Assembly (NCBI RefSeq): GCF_963924675.1
Contig: NC_089238.1
Location: forward strand, 25,959,815 to 26,023,814
Source of the DNA: Phocoena phocoena
Taxonomy: Eukaryota > Chordata > Mammalia > Artiodactyla > Phocoenidae
Length of the DNA stretch: 64,000 nt
Reading direction: 5' to 3'
Part shown: one piece after another, positions 35,634-47,586 of the stretch
How positions within the stretch are numbered: the first letter of the stretch is position 1
How the letters are laid out: each line of letters opens with the position of its first letter
Position numbers and translations under genes: made by a program
Notes under the pieces: model-generated
Told to the model about the DNA's origin: nothing
What the model saw: the letters and a program-made list of their open reading frames with translations, nothing else
The model's database searches: none

Positions 35634-35855
35634 CGGGGGTCCCCAACCCCCGGGCTGCGGACCAGTAGCGGTCCTCGGCCTGTTAGGAACCAAGGAACCG
35701 GGCCGCACAGCAGGAGGTGAGCGGCGGGGAAGCAAGCGAAGCTTCATCTGTACTCCCCGTCGCATTGCCGCCTGAACCCCTGCCCCCGACCACCACGTGG
35801 AAAAATTGTCTTCCAGGAAACCCGTCCCTGGTGCCAGAAAGGTTGGGGACCGCTG
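35634..35855 (+). mobile_element. hAT-type DNA transposon, non-autonomous
   Basis: Terminal inverted repeats CGGGGGTCCCCAACC at the left and GGTTGGGGACCGCTG at the right. 8-bp target duplication TTCTAGGC / TTCTAGGG (one mismatch) at 35626-35633 and 35856-35863. The 8-bp duplication marks the hAT superfamily. Confidence 0.85.
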
Positions 35856-36229
35856 TTCTAGGGGACTCAGAGGGGTGGGGGAGCCTATAGACGTCCTTCC
35901 ACGGCACGTACTGTCTTAAATGCCCACCATCAGCCAAAAGGCCAGGCCTGTCCTGTGCAGCCGCCGTGTTCTCCAGCAGGGGGGTGCACCGGGCTACACT
36001 CGGCTCCTGCCTCCCCTCCCATTTAGTCCCTGTGGATGGTTGGTCAGCTCCTAGGCAAGGCCTTGTGGGAATGGGACAGCTAAGATTTGATAGGCGGGGA
36101 AGGAAAGAGGCAGAAAACTGGACTGTGTAAGGGGGCTTCCAGGGGAGGGGCCGGGTGGACATTTGGGGGATGCCCTCCTTGTGAAGGCATCACTGGCTTT
36201 GAAGGTTGGTGAAGGCCGACAGACTCACA

Positions 36230-36345
36230 GGCCCCCCAGAACGCCAGCCCTAAAAGGGACCTCACTATACAGGTGGCAGACTGAGGTCCTGGGAGGGGAG
36301 GGGCTTAATCAAGGTCACACGGCAGGTTAGGGACAAGCAAGCCCT
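36230..36345 (-). repeat. MIR fragment
   Basis: GGCAGACTGAGGTCCTGGGA and AATCAAGGTCACACGGCAGG. Confidence 0.65.
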
Positions 36346-37295
36346 CAAGTCCATGTTCCACAGGAGGACTCAGATATTCTGTGAGAATGAGGGACTTGTG
36401 TGACGTGGGGTCAGAAGGGAGTTCAGAACCTGATGAGAGAGTTGGACAGGGTCTGGCACATTCCCTCCGCACTGTCCATGGGCTTTGGCCTCTGGAGCCT
36501 TGGCCGAGAGGTGTTCCTGGGGCTCCCTGAGCATCAGGTCCCTTGCCCAGGGTGTGGTCAAGTGAGGGGCATCCCCCCATGGGCGTGTCTTTACTCACTC
36601 CTCCTCTGGAGGCTCTTGCTGTGCGTCTGAGACTTGAGGAGAGTTGAAACTAAAGAAAAGTAGCCGCCCAACGTTCACCTGCTAGTGTTAAAAGGTCTTC
36701 CTTTTTCCCCATCTTGTTCTCAGCCCCAGTGAGGGGAGAGTTAGATGTGTTGACAGGTGGACGAGGGAGGCGGTAGTCCTATCTCTTTCTCTTACTTTCT
36801 GCCTTTGCTCTTTCCCTGTGTGTCTCCCACTTTGTCTGTCTGTCTGTCTGCCTGTCTCTTCCCCATCCCTCTCCCATGATGTCTGTGGGGCTCTGGTTTT
36901 TTTTCTTGACACTGGGGCCTCTGTAGCCTCCTGTGTCCCCGTAGCCTCCCAGTACTTCAGGTGCCTCATCTCCCTACTGCGCCTGTTGCTGAGTGAGGAG
37001 CTTGGGGTGCTGAGAGGTGGAGAACCTCTGGATACGGAGGGGTGCAGGCTCGCTGGAGGGGGAGGGGGGTGGTGCTGTGGCAAGGGCTGGCATGTCACAT
37101 CGCTCTTCCTCCCTTGGGGCAGAGCCAGGCAGAAGTGGCCTGCCAGGCCCCTGGGCTATTTTAATGAAGGAGAATTTGGGCAGATTACAGGTTCTAACTG
37201 TGTGGGGGTGGATTTCTCCTGCTCTCCTGTGTGTATGGTGCACACCTGACACCACCAAGCTCCCCTTGTGGACAGTAAAGCACATGGGGGGGGGT
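36346..37295. other. Intergenic DNA with a (GTCT)n microsatellite
   Basis: The microsatellite lies at about 36,833-36,858. No gene seen. Confidence 0.5.
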
Positions 37296-37299
37296 CACA

Positions 37300-37515
37300 G
37301 GCTCTGGGACCACATTCCTGAAGTTTGAATCCTGGCTCCTCAACTTTTTAACTGGGGGACCTTGGGAAAATGACTTACCCTTTTTGTGCCTCACTTTTCT
37401 TATCTGTAAAATGGGACTAATAACTGTACTTAGCTCATAGGATTGTTATGACGAATAAATGATTTATGATATGTAAAGTGCTTAGAATAGTGCCCACACA
37501 CTGGTACTCAACAAA
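37300..37515 (+). repeat. MIR SINE
   Basis: TTTGAATCCTGGCTCCTCAA, TTATCTGTAAAATGGGACTA and GTAAAGTGCTTAGAATAGTG. Confidence 0.88.
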
Positions 37516-39155
37516 TCTGAACTACTGTTGTTGTCCCCATCTAAATCTCTTCAGCCATCATTGTCAGCAACAACCCAGTTGACAATCCACACTGTGAACC
37601 AGTTCTCCTGCTTGGGTGTTGTTGGGTTATTGGGGTAAGTCAACTGTCTTTTTTCTCTCTCTCCTTGTCTTCTGACAACAGGCCCTCTTTCCTGGGGGCC
37701 TATTCCGTGTAGTTCTAGAGCGGGTGTGGCACCTGCTGGGCCCATGTGACACAGGCCTGGCCAATCAGAGAACCTTACTCCTCAGGCCAGAGTGATCGAC
37801 TGGCTTAAGGGGGTCATAGGACCCAAACCAGGCCAGAGTCCTCCCCCGAATTTTGCTGCCAGAATTGTCAGGAAAGATGGTTTTCCATCTTCTGAGACCC
37901 AAGTTCTAAGGATGCTGTAAGCTGGAATCCCTAGAGACCACCTTGTCCAGCTGCATAAAGGAAGCTACAGTAGGAGGAAATGAGGCCATCTGGTTAGGGA
38001 AAGGAGAAACAACACAGGAAGGGGGGAGAGAGAATGAAACCCTGAATCCAGCTGTGCAGGTATCCCCATTTTGCGTGTGTGTATGGCTGAGCCAATCGCT
38101 GTTTGCACTTAAAGCGTTTGACTTGGGTTTCTTGCAATTGAAAGAGTCCTGATCAATGGCAAGGCTGGCTTGATTGCCTAGGAGGCCTGATCTCATGCTC
38201 ACGCTACTGTCACTCACAGGAACTCATAGCTTCCTCAACAGAGAAGCTACACCAGGAGACGAACGCTGAGGAGGACCAGATGATGAAGGGCTGGGAGTCA
38301 GAAGCAAGAGTGGCTGGGCTGGAGAATTGGAGTTGGCATGGATTCAGCAGAATATGAACCCTCCTGATGGGCTTGATTTCAGGGTCTCAGAGAAACGAAG
38401 AGGGGAACAGGTGAGCATTCCAGGGGAAGGGCAATGCATGAGCTATAAAGGCTCAGAGGAGAGAAAACATAGATTAGAAGAACAGCAGCTAGTTTGGTTT
38501 GGATGAAATGTCAGGTAAGTGGGGAAAGGAAACCTGGAGGCAATGAGGCTGGAGAGTTTTGTTGGGGTCAGAGCAGGGAAGGTCTTGAGTTTCAGGTCTA
38601 GGGCCTTGGATTTTTTATGGGTTAGACAACAGAGAGCCATTGAAGTGTGTGTTTGTTTTTTTCTTTTGGAGTGAAGTGGAAAGATGCAGAGCTGTGTAGA
38701 GGACAGTTAAGATGGGGAGGATGAAGTTGAGAGTTGTCCAGAGACCGTGTGAGAAATAATGGCCGTCTAGATTTGGATGGTGGCCTAGAATGGATATGGA
38801 TATCATGGGAATTTGTTGCTTTTATGTTCAGCAATCATTCTTGCTTCTTCTGGTAAGAATGTTCCCATTTTCCTTGGGGAAACCACTCCTCCTCCAAAAT
38901 CAGTCTGTAGAGTGTGGGTGGGACTGACCTCACACCCAGACCTAGGGCATAGATTGTGACCCTGGCCTAAGCTAACTCATATATCCATCCCACGATCACA
39001 GGAAATGGTTCAAGTATGCCCATTGTCCCAATCTGGGGCAATGAAGTTCAGGCCCACTATTTTTGTGAGTTAGGGAAAGGGAATTCTATCTTCCAGTAGA
39101 CCTACGGCCGAGAGGAAGTGAGTCTGGAGCTTTGGGGGCCCCCATGAGGCAGAAT
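37516..39155. other. Intergenic DNA with possible LTR remnants
   Basis: Around 37,700-38,155 is an old LTR-like stretch ending TTGCAATTGAAAGAGTCCTG. The remainder is unassigned. No gene seen. Confidence 0.4.
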
Positions 39156-39159
39156 GGCT

Positions 39160-39300
39160 CAAGTGGATGACCTTAAGGCAAGTTCCTCTCCATGCCTCAG
39201 TTTGCTTATCTAAGAAGTGGACACAATGATGTCTGTCTTGTAAGGTTGAACTTTTCTATAAAGTGCTTGGCACATAGTTGGTGCTCAATAAAGTCTTGCT
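39160..39300 (+). repeat. MIR SINE 3' part
   Basis: CCTCAGTTTGCTTATCTAAG and AAGTGCTTGGCACATAGTTG. Confidence 0.8.
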
Positions 39301-39379
39301 TTGTTACTGTTATTATTTTTTAAATTATTTATTATTATTTCTCAAGGTATGGAAGCATGGAGGAGCATGAGGGGGTGTG

Positions 39380-40450
39380 TATTAATCAGTCTTCTTTCAG
39401 CTGCGAATAAAAGAAAACCAAATCAGACTGGCTTAAAAAACAAAAGGAAGTTGTTGGCTCACATGAGAGTAAAGTCTAAGGGTGCTAATGAATTTCAGGC
39501 ACGGCTTGATCCAGAGGCTCAAATAATATCACCAGGATACTGTCTATCTCTCCATCTTTTGGCTCTGTTTTCCATGGTATAGGTTCCATTCCAGGCGTGT
39601 GCTGGAGCCAACTGTAAAACATTCAGGAATTTTGGGCAGTGTTGTTAAATCATTGGTAGCATGAAATTGGCTATGGTGAGAGTATTTATATCATGGAAAC
39701 TGGCAAATGCTGCAAACCAGGGCTTTCTTTCCTTCTTCTTCTTCTTTTTTCTTTGTGGGAGGAGAGCTAGTTCACAAGCACACAATGGCTCCATTCTCCA
39801 GAAGCCACTTCCTTTGTAGTGGCAAGAAGTCTGCTCACAGCAACTGGTTGACATCCCAGCACCTATGCAACCCCAGTGGGAAGCAAGTGCCTCTTTTGCA
39901 GGAGTCCCAGAAAATGTCCCAGGGTTGGGTCTTATTGGCCTGGCTTGGATCACATGCCCTTTTGTGAAGTAGCAACTGAGGCCAGGGTGCCGGGGCACAG
40001 AGTGTACTGATTGGTACCTGTCCTTTCTGGAGCTGGGAGATAGGGTCAGCTCTCTCTCCCCCTGAACCACGTGGACTGAGAATGGGTGGGGATGGTTCCC
40101 TATCGTATCAAACAACCACAGAACCTGGTAGCCTGCAACAGGAAATGTTTATTGCTCGCATGTCTGTGGTTTGGCTGGAGGCTCTGCTTCGGGCTGGGCT
40201 TATCTGAGGCAGTTAGGTGGGATGCCTCTGTTCCCATATTCTCTTCTTCTCCTCCTGGAACCAGCTGAGCAGCCCAGAATGCCCTCCTCGGGGTGACAGC
40301 AAAGTCACAAGATGAGAAACAGTGATCCCTCATAAGGCCTAGGCTTGGACTGGACACACCATCCGTTCTGCCTCATTTCATTGCCCAGAGCAAGTCACAG
40401 GACTCTGCCCAGATTCCAGGGGTGGGAATATACACTTTGCTTCTTTGATG
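39380..40450. repeat. Unassigned old interspersed repeats
   Basis: 39,380-40,090 matches the family near 15,060 and 23,820 (AATCAGACTGGCTTAAAAAA, TTGTTGGCTCACATGAGAGT). 40,094-40,420 is another ancient repeat of the 'tttattgctcgcatgtctgtgg' type. I cannot name either family with confidence. Confidence 0.4.
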
Positions 40451-43075
40451 AGATAAACTATGAAGTCCGAAGGTGAAGGGTTTAGATGTGGAGAGGGGAG
40501 AAGAATTGGGACCATGGAAACAAATCAGCACCTTCCCTAAAGAAAACCAGGGCACTGTCAGTAGCAGAAAGAGAATGGTTACTGAGTGAGTATAAACAAC
40601 AGATGTCCACTGAGGGTGTTGGGAGGGAGGGGGCCGGATGTGGTTGTGCTGGGTGTGTGGGTAGCAGGGAAGGAGGGCCTGCAGGAGAAGAGGCTGGAGT
40701 ATAATGTAAGGACTGGAAAAAGGCCTCCTGCCTCTGTGACACCACCGTGTGACCCAGATGGCCATTCTCGGTCTCCAGACTCAGGGGAGCTGTCTTCATT
40801 TTCGTTTCCCCAGGAGCAGAACCTGAGCAAGGGTTTGGGCGCAAGTTAATTTATCTGGGAGGTAATGCCAAGAAACACTGATAGGGGAGTCATGCTGTGC
40901 TAGTAAACTGGCTCTCTGGAAAAAAAAAAAACCACCCTGATTTCCAGTGTCTGCCAATTTTCATGGTGTAAATGTTTCCACCATGGTTGATTTCAAGCTA
41001 CTGGCATGATGTACCTGAATGAGGAGATGGGAAGAGATGGGGGAAATGGGTTCTCATGGGCTGGTCTGAGCTGGCTTCAGCACACCTCTGTACGTGAGGC
41101 AGGGAAGGAAGGTGGCCGGAAGCCAGCTTCCAAGGCAAGCCCCTAGAGCTCAGTACCACTGGGACGGCTGGAAATGGCGTGAAGCACAGGCCTCTGTGTT
41201 ACCTCATGGGGAGAAGGGCTGGGGTAACCACCCACCAACTCCCTGTCCATTGTTCCGGGTGGGGGGCTATTCCCTAGGGGATGGTAATTCTCTGGCACTT
41301 CTGGCCGGGTCTCTGGTTGCACAGGGGCTGGAAGTTGCCAGTTGGGCCACAGCGGATGTGGAAATGGTAAGGTCTGCCATGGGGGCCACTGGAGAGTTGT
41401 GAGCAAAGAATGCAGCATCCTGTTTTTCTTAAGCTACTCTTAATTTTACAATGACTAGGTGAGCTACACTTCCACGGCTATAAAATAGAGATTTTCCTCT
41501 TTGCAAAGCTAATTGACTGCTGAAGGATCTAATTTGGCCTCATTAGCAAGATAACTGCTTTGTGCCTCGGTTTCCTCATCTGTAGAATGGAAATATTAAC
41601 TACATCGTAGGATTTCTACGAGGGCTAAATGAGATAATACAACCTCTTTAGCAATATGTACTCTTCAACATATGGTCCTTAGACAGGTGCCAGTTACTGG
41701 TGCATGGGGAGATAAGTATAGCATTAAGAATAAGCATTGAGAAACTTTGCTAGCAATTTGCCAGAGTAATTGTATATCTGTTAAATCTAACAGTTAAAAA
41801 AAACCTTGAATTTTGCATTTTTATTAAAAAAAATTCACTTTTCTAAAAAATAAAAGAATGAAGCATCCAACATGCCAGCCTCCAGGGTCCCCTCACCAGC
41901 TTCTGGACCCCGTTCTCCTCCAGCATACTACTCCTGCGTTGAAAGAAACATTACCTGCTTCCCTCGAGCAAGAAATGTAGTAAACGTCTTTAACACATTC
42001 AATAAAACCATTTTGTTGTTCTCTGGATATGGAGGTGTTTCTCTTGAATATTTTCAGATGTGTCCCTTCTCTGGGCTTCTGTCTGGCCCTCGATGGGGTG
42101 GAAATGGGGTCAATTATATTTATTTCTTGCTTTTTCTTATGCCTTCTTATATTTCCTTCTTGTGGTTGGGAGTCTGGAGAAAATGCTCTCTGTAGTTTTT
42201 TTTTTTTTTAAATAGCAAAAATCCATTCATTTATTGGGAACTCACTCATTTTGGTGATTTGCTGCCTGCAGCAGACATGGTGGATGCCCTGCTACTCACA
42301 GCTCCCACTTCTGGCTTCTCACCACAAAGAACTGTGCAACTATCTGAACTCATTCTCTGAATGCCAGAGGGTGACTGGCCCCACGTGGGACGGGTCCGAA
42401 GTGTCCCAGGAGCAGCCTTAATGGAGGACTGTTGGCAAATGGTGGATGAATCTCTCAGCTTCATTACGCCTTGGGTGGGACACCCCTCAGGCAGGTCCCA
42501 GGGGTCTGGTCGGGATGGAACCCATTTCGCCCACAGCAGCAGTCACCTGCTCAGTAACCCCTCTCGTATTGGCTGGCTTCTCCTCTCGCCTCGCTTCCCC
42601 ACGTCCCTACCGGGGCTTCCTGGGACCACTTCCCTGTTAGTCATATTCTTGTCTCAGGCTCTGCTTCGGGGGAGCCCATCCTGGGACACGGTGTGCCATG
42701 CCTCTTGGCTTCTGAACGAGACTAATCTGATGGGGTGGGAGTTGTGTCTGATGGTGCTTTTTGATTCCCCTCAGGGCTTGGCACAGTGTGAGGGACTCAC
42801 TAGGGTTTCAACTTCAAAGTCCAGATCCAAGGAGGCACCAGCTAAAGGCTGAAGGGCAGACAGGGACGATGCGGTCTACAGGTGCTGTGTCCTCTTAAAT
42901 CTGCATGCCCAGGCCCCTGTCTCCTGAGCTCCAGACCCAAGCGTCCGACCAGATGCCTCCACCTGGGCCGAAGCTCAAAATGTAATTTATCACCCCTCCC
43001 CCGCCTCCCCGCCCAGCATGCCTCCTCTCAGGCAACGAAGGCAGACACTGCAGCCAACCCCTCTCTCCGGCGGTC
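40451..43075. other. Intergenic DNA
   Basis: A MIR fragment lies at 41,560-41,690 (GGTTTCCTCATCTGTAGAAT). A possible old LTR end lies near 42,650-42,690. No gene seen; a 163-codon frame at 42,361-42,852 has no recognisable domain. Confidence 0.5.
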
Positions 43076-43079
43076 ACAC

Positions 43080-43765
43080 AGGGTCTTGTTTTGGTCCTCT
43101 GTGCATCCTTCCCAAAGCTCTCCACTTCTCCCCACCTCCCCTGACACCTCTCTGGCCCCTGCCAGCATCACCTCTCATCTCCAGTCTTGTGACCCTGCAA
43201 CCCCCCCTTCTGAAGCAACCTTGGCCACATTGCTGCCCGCTGAAAGGCCTCGGCTGTGGCTCCGCATCTCGGTGAAGAGGAAACTCAAACTCCTTGCTGT
43301 GGTCTAACAAGCTCCCCACCGCCCCCATCCCAGGAGCTGGTCCCTGTCCAACCTCCAGGCCCCAGGCTCTCCCCTCCCCTTAACACCTGGAGGCCCATGC
43401 CCACAGGGCAGAAGTGCCTTCAGTTCCTTGGACTCACTTTCTTTCACCTGCTAGCCTAACGCTTGCTTTCTCTCTGCCCCCAACACTTCCTCCCACCTCC
43501 CCTGGCCAACCTCGATTCATCCTTGAGGTTTAGCTTAAATGCCATTTCCACGGAGCGGGTGCCTCTGGATCCCTGGTCTGGATTACAGGAGCCTGTTTTC
43601 TCAGGAACCCCTGTGGTGATGTAATCCCCTGGATTATAACCTGTTGTTTAATCACGTTGCTCTCATGCGAGGTGAACCCTCTTCGAACAGGGGCCGCATC
43701 TGATTTGTTCCTGGTCGTGTCCCTGGCCTTTGGGGATGTAGTAGTGTCTGGGGAGTGACTCAGGC
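43080..43765 (+). mobile_element. L2-like LINE remnant
   Basis: Composition and words (AAACTCAAACTCCTTGCTGT, GTTTAGCTTAAATGCCATTT) fit the L2 3' part. Diverged. Confidence 0.5.
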
Positions 43766-44930
43766 AGTGGAAGGGTGACTTTTCTCTGGCCTGGCCCGGA
43801 GGAGTGCATCCAGAGAGCTTGGCTTCAGACTCTCCTGGAGGAGACAACTTTTGCTTGGCGGCCTCTGTGTTCCCCAGGACATCTTATTCAGGTCCTTAAC
43901 GGGAAGAGAGGGGCTCGAGGAACGGAGAGGAGGAGGGAGGGCAGGAGAAGAAAGGAGGCCCTAATCCGTGGCCCAGAAGAAATGAACATCTCCAAGTTTC
44001 CCACATCCCTCATCTAAGTAGGTCACACGGAAGAACTCAGAGCTCTTGTCAAAGTTTCAGGCAAAAACAATAACTTGGTTTTGACCTTGCTCTCTTCAAA
44101 AAGCAAGTTGCTGCTGAGCTGCAACATCAAAAAGAATAAATAATTGTTTTTCTTGTTATGATATGGATCATCTGAGCGGTTAGTGGTAAGCAAGCAGCTT
44201 TGATTTGACTCTGGCTCCCCAGCGCTTCAGCCCCTCTTTATGTCAGCAGGCTCCTGTTTCCACCCCAGGACAGCAGAATCCCTTGATTAAATTCATATTT
44301 GTTTTAATCTTTCCCTGTGTCTGATCTCGAGCTCAAAGATGGTCAGGAAAAAAAGCTGGCTGCCCCGCTGCGGCCACGGGGAAGGCCCGTGTCAGGCCCC
44401 ACGCTGTTTGTTCTGTCCGGCGCGATAAGTCAGCCAGCCCGCCGTGCCCCGCCAGGCCCCCTGTGCCAGCCCCAGTTCCCGCACTGCTGGTGGCTGCCGG
44501 GACAGCCCACCGAGCTGCCAGGCCGCAGGTGAGGGCGAGGAGGGTGGGGGACCAGGCGGCTGGCAGCACCGGGCACGGTCTGCGATCGGACCCTCATGCT
44601 AGACTGAGAGTGCTAGAATTCTCTTTAAACATCTTAAAGCTGAAGACAGTATGGATCTCAGGTGCGCCGAATGGAGTCTCAGTTCGTAGCAGGCTACTAC
44701 CATTTGTCTGTGTTTTATACCCCCTCCCCCGCACCGCGTCACGTCACTTTCATCCCTTCCCCCATTCTGCCAGCAGGGAGGCAGCCTTCTCAGCGTGTTG
44801 CGTAAACATCCTGAACACATAATGTTGCTTTGTATGTGGATGTGTGTTTCTTTTTTTATTCTTAATTGTGGTTAAATACACATAAAATTTACCTTTTTGG
44901 TGTACGTAATTTTAATATAGAGAGAAGTAC
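43766..44930. other. Repeat-poor intergenic DNA
   Basis: No gene or named repeat. 44,040-44,350 has enhancer-like words (TTTTGACCTTGCTC, AACAATAAC, CAGCTTTGATTTGAC) and 44,340-44,580 is GC-rich. Confidence 0.4.
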
Positions 44931-45122
44931 TGTGTTCTGTACAGTGTAGCAGTTAAGAGTACAGGCTCTGGACTCAAATTGCCTGAGTTCAAAACCCCAG
45001 CTTTGTCTCTCACTAGCCATTTGGTGGCTCAATGTCTCCATCTGTGAAATGGGATGGTATATTTGTTCCCACGTCATAGAACTATCTGGAAGATTAAATG
45101 AGGTAATACGGAGCACTCAGAA

Positions 45123-45642
45123 TGTTAGACCCAAGCGGTCTGCGAGAGATTCCAACTCGCCCAAGAACCGCCAAGAGTCGAGAGCCGCTGCAACACGCAA
45201 GAGGTTTATTAGGAGCCGATGCACCGGGGTTCCCTGAACCTCACGCAGGAGGCCGATGGGGAACCCCTAAAAGCGGAATCACATACTTTTTATAGGTTTA
45301 TTTACTCATAGGGCGGGTATATTCTCACAATGATTGGGTAAATGTGGTGACTTTTGAATTCATTGGCTTAGGAACTTTTGTCCCACCTTCTGGCCGTTAT
45401 AGTTGTCTGTTCATTGTGGCGGTTAGGGCGTATACCTGTTACGGGCAACTGGAAAATTACCCGCTGTCTGGCAAGTCCCCGTCAACTGAAAAACTCCAAG
45501 AATTGGTTTCGATAGGGAGAAGGAGTGGCGCACGATAGGGAGAAGAATTGGTTTCGATAGGGAGAAGGAGTGGCGCACGATAGGGAGAAGAATTGGTTTA
45601 CGGGAACAAGTGAGGGGGTGGAAAGTCCCTAAAGGCCCCACA
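45123..45642 (-). repeat. 3' LTR of the provirus
   Basis: 520 bp beginning TGTTAGACCC on the plus strand and ending CCCCACA. Read on the minus strand it has a TATA box (TATAAAAAG, 45286-45294) and a polyadenylation signal (AATAAA, 45205-45210). A perfect 45-bp direct repeat in U3 (45500-45544 and 45545-45589) resembles an enhancer duplication. Confidence 0.97.
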
Positions 45643-45660
45643 TTCCCCCCCTTTTTTTTT
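45643..45660 (-). other. Polypurine tract
   Basis: On the minus strand nine A then seven G then AA directly precede the 3' LTR, the usual plus-strand priming site. Confidence 0.9.
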
Positions 45661-45674
45661 GTAACTAATTTCAA

Positions 45675-46563
45675 TCATGGAATTTCAGTTTCTTTTTGCG
45701 AGTTTTGGTATTGTTGCCTTAGCATTAAAACTTGTACCGTACTAATGCGTTCTCTAATAAAGGCTATCAGGCGATTCAGAATGTATGGTCCAAAAGTTAA
45801 GAGCAACAATAAAATAATGAGGGGCCCTAACAAGGTGGAAACTAAAGTAGTAAGCCAGGGAGATTTATCAAACCATGATTGAAACCATCCTTTTTGATTT
45901 TCCCTTTCCTGTTGTCTTTTGTCCAGGCGCTCCCTAAGTTTGTCCATAGTTTTGGTAATAGCCCCAGAATGATCAATATAAAAACAGCATTCTTCTTTTA
46001 GTGCAGCACATAGTCCGCCCTCCTTAAGGAACAGCAGATCTAATCCCCTCCTGTTTTGCATTACCACCTCTGAAAGCGAGGTGAGGGATTCTTTTAACTG
46101 AGTTATGGAACTTTCTAACGCCCGGAGGTCAACATCTACAGCTTGCCTTAAGGCATCATAATAGTGGGGTTGTTGGATGAGGGCTGTTGTACCCGTTCCT
46201 ACCCCGGCTGCCATTTCTAGTCCTAGGAGTACAGCCAGGGTGAGTGTTATGGGTTCCCTCTTAAACCTTCCTCTGCCCTCATATTTATCTAGAAAGGATG
46301 AATCTGAATGATAAATGAGTCTGGGGACCAGCTGAACTAACACACAAAAATCGGTTGAAGCTTTAAGGACCTCTAAAGAAATGCAGGGGGTCAATCCTGT
46401 GTTATATGCCCACCATCCATCCGGAGGAGGGAGGAGATACCCTGAGCCCTGTGGGAGGCTTAAATTGGCACAAAGATGTCGGTGGGACGAGGGGGGCGTT
46501 CCTACACATGTACCGTTTCCTAATACTGAGGCCAGGGTCAATTTACTATTTCCTTCTTGTTTT
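45675..46563 (-). pseudogene. env: env, C-terminal SU and complete TM part
   Basis: A 288-codon open segment (45675-46541) in frame with the segment upstream but separated from it by a TGA near 46549-46551. It holds the end of the surface subunit, a furin-type site RFKR (residues 92-95), a hydrophobic fusion-peptide-like stretch (about 98-120), the gammaretroviral segment leading to CX6CC (C178, C185, C186), a membrane helix (about 230-257) and a short cytoplasmic tail. In relatives TM drives membrane fusion and the segment before CX6CC is the immunosuppressive-like domain. The TM part itself shows no break. Without SU in one frame it is not expected to act as an entry protein; it might still be translated from an internal start. 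Confidence 0.93.
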
Positions 46564-46985
46564 CATCGACATTGATCTGGAGTGTTAACATTATTATAAT
46601 TAGAATTATATCCTATAGCATCATAATAAGGGGGAGGAGCAGCATAGCAAAGCCAACATGATTTGGTAGCCTCCGGGTTTGTGGCATTTAAAACCTCAAA
46701 AGCCGCCTGGACCAATGAGAGCATTCGGTCCCGGGGGGTCTTGGGCTTGATTGTCATTCCTTTTGGCTCAAAAGTTTGGTTTCTTATCTCTGGTAACGCT
46801 GTGGGAGGGGCCAAAGGTAGCAAAGAGTGCCCTATCTCAGGGTTGGGGCCTATAGGAACTGGAGTAGGGGTTTCAATTTTTAGTTTGATGGTCATTAGTA
46901 ATCCATCATCATATCCTTCTTTATAAAACCTGATTCCCCATGAATGGCCATTTATCCAGTTTTTTATCTTTTTTTCCTGGTTCAC
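46552..46985 (-). pseudogene. env: env, middle SU part
   Basis: A roughly 140-codon open segment that shares a frame with the TM part but not with the SU N-terminus. It has the proline-rich segment typical of gammaretroviral SU (PTPVPIGPNP, LLPLAPPTALPE) and the CWLC motif that in relatives forms the disulphide with TM. It ends at a TGA, and the frame upstream shifts within 46,921-46,985, beside runs of T7 (46969-46975) and T6. So env is broken by one frame change and one stop. Confidence 0.92.
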
Positions 46986-47586
46986 TAAAAGAAATCTTAA
47001 GGGGATGGCACCATTTAGTACATTCAGGCCTATAAGTTAAGGGGTTGGTTGGGTGTGTATAATTGGCTGTCACCTTAATAAAGTCCCAGCCAGAGGTGGG
47101 CTTCCAATAGGTGTCTCCTGTGGTTTCATATCCCCAGCTTTTGCAATAAAAGTTTTCAGTTCCTCCATATTTATAATTAAGGGACCTGTGGCGATGGAAC
47201 CCGGGGCATATGTAGAAAGCAGGAGCTCTGAGCCCAGTCCTCCGAATCCCGTTTTTGCAACCCTTTCCGGAGGAATCAGCTCTAGTTGATAAAATTTTTG
47301 GAACATTATGTTGATCATAATAGTCTTCTAAATCCCAACCGGGAGCCCCTATGGCCAGTTTACAAACATCAGGAAAAAGGTTTGGCCACCAGGTCCATGG
47401 GGGAGCGATATTGCTAACAGACCATATTACATCTCCAGTCTGGGAAATTACCTGCCAGGTTAAACGCTGGGGCAGGTGAGGACTAAAATTACTCACAGTC
47501 AGTAGGGGTAACAAAGTTAAAGTTATAAATCTGATGATCGCAGAAGCTTGAGCTTGAGCGGGTTGCTGGTCTTTTGGGCTCGCCAT
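46921..47586 (-). pseudogene. env: env, signal peptide and N-terminal SU
   Basis: The likely env start is the ATG at 47,586 ([11 protein letters not shown]...), giving 221 codons to a stop at 46,921; the frame is also open upstream to 47,817 but overlaps integrase. A basic-free N-terminus is followed by a hydrophobic stretch ([15 protein letters not shown]) that fits a signal peptide, then cysteines and an NYT glycosylation site as expected for a receptor-binding domain. The end (after GKKDKKLDKW) is out of frame with the following SU part. Env starts inside the 3' end of pol, as in other gammaretroviruses. Confidence 0.92.

Noticed and set aside
42361..42852. 163-codon open frame
   Set aside because: No domain, no splice or promoter signals, low-complexity serine/leucine composition.
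45500..45600. CRISPR-like direct repeats in the LTR
   Set aside because: Two head-to-tail 45-bp units without spacers in a retroviral U3; vertebrate genome.
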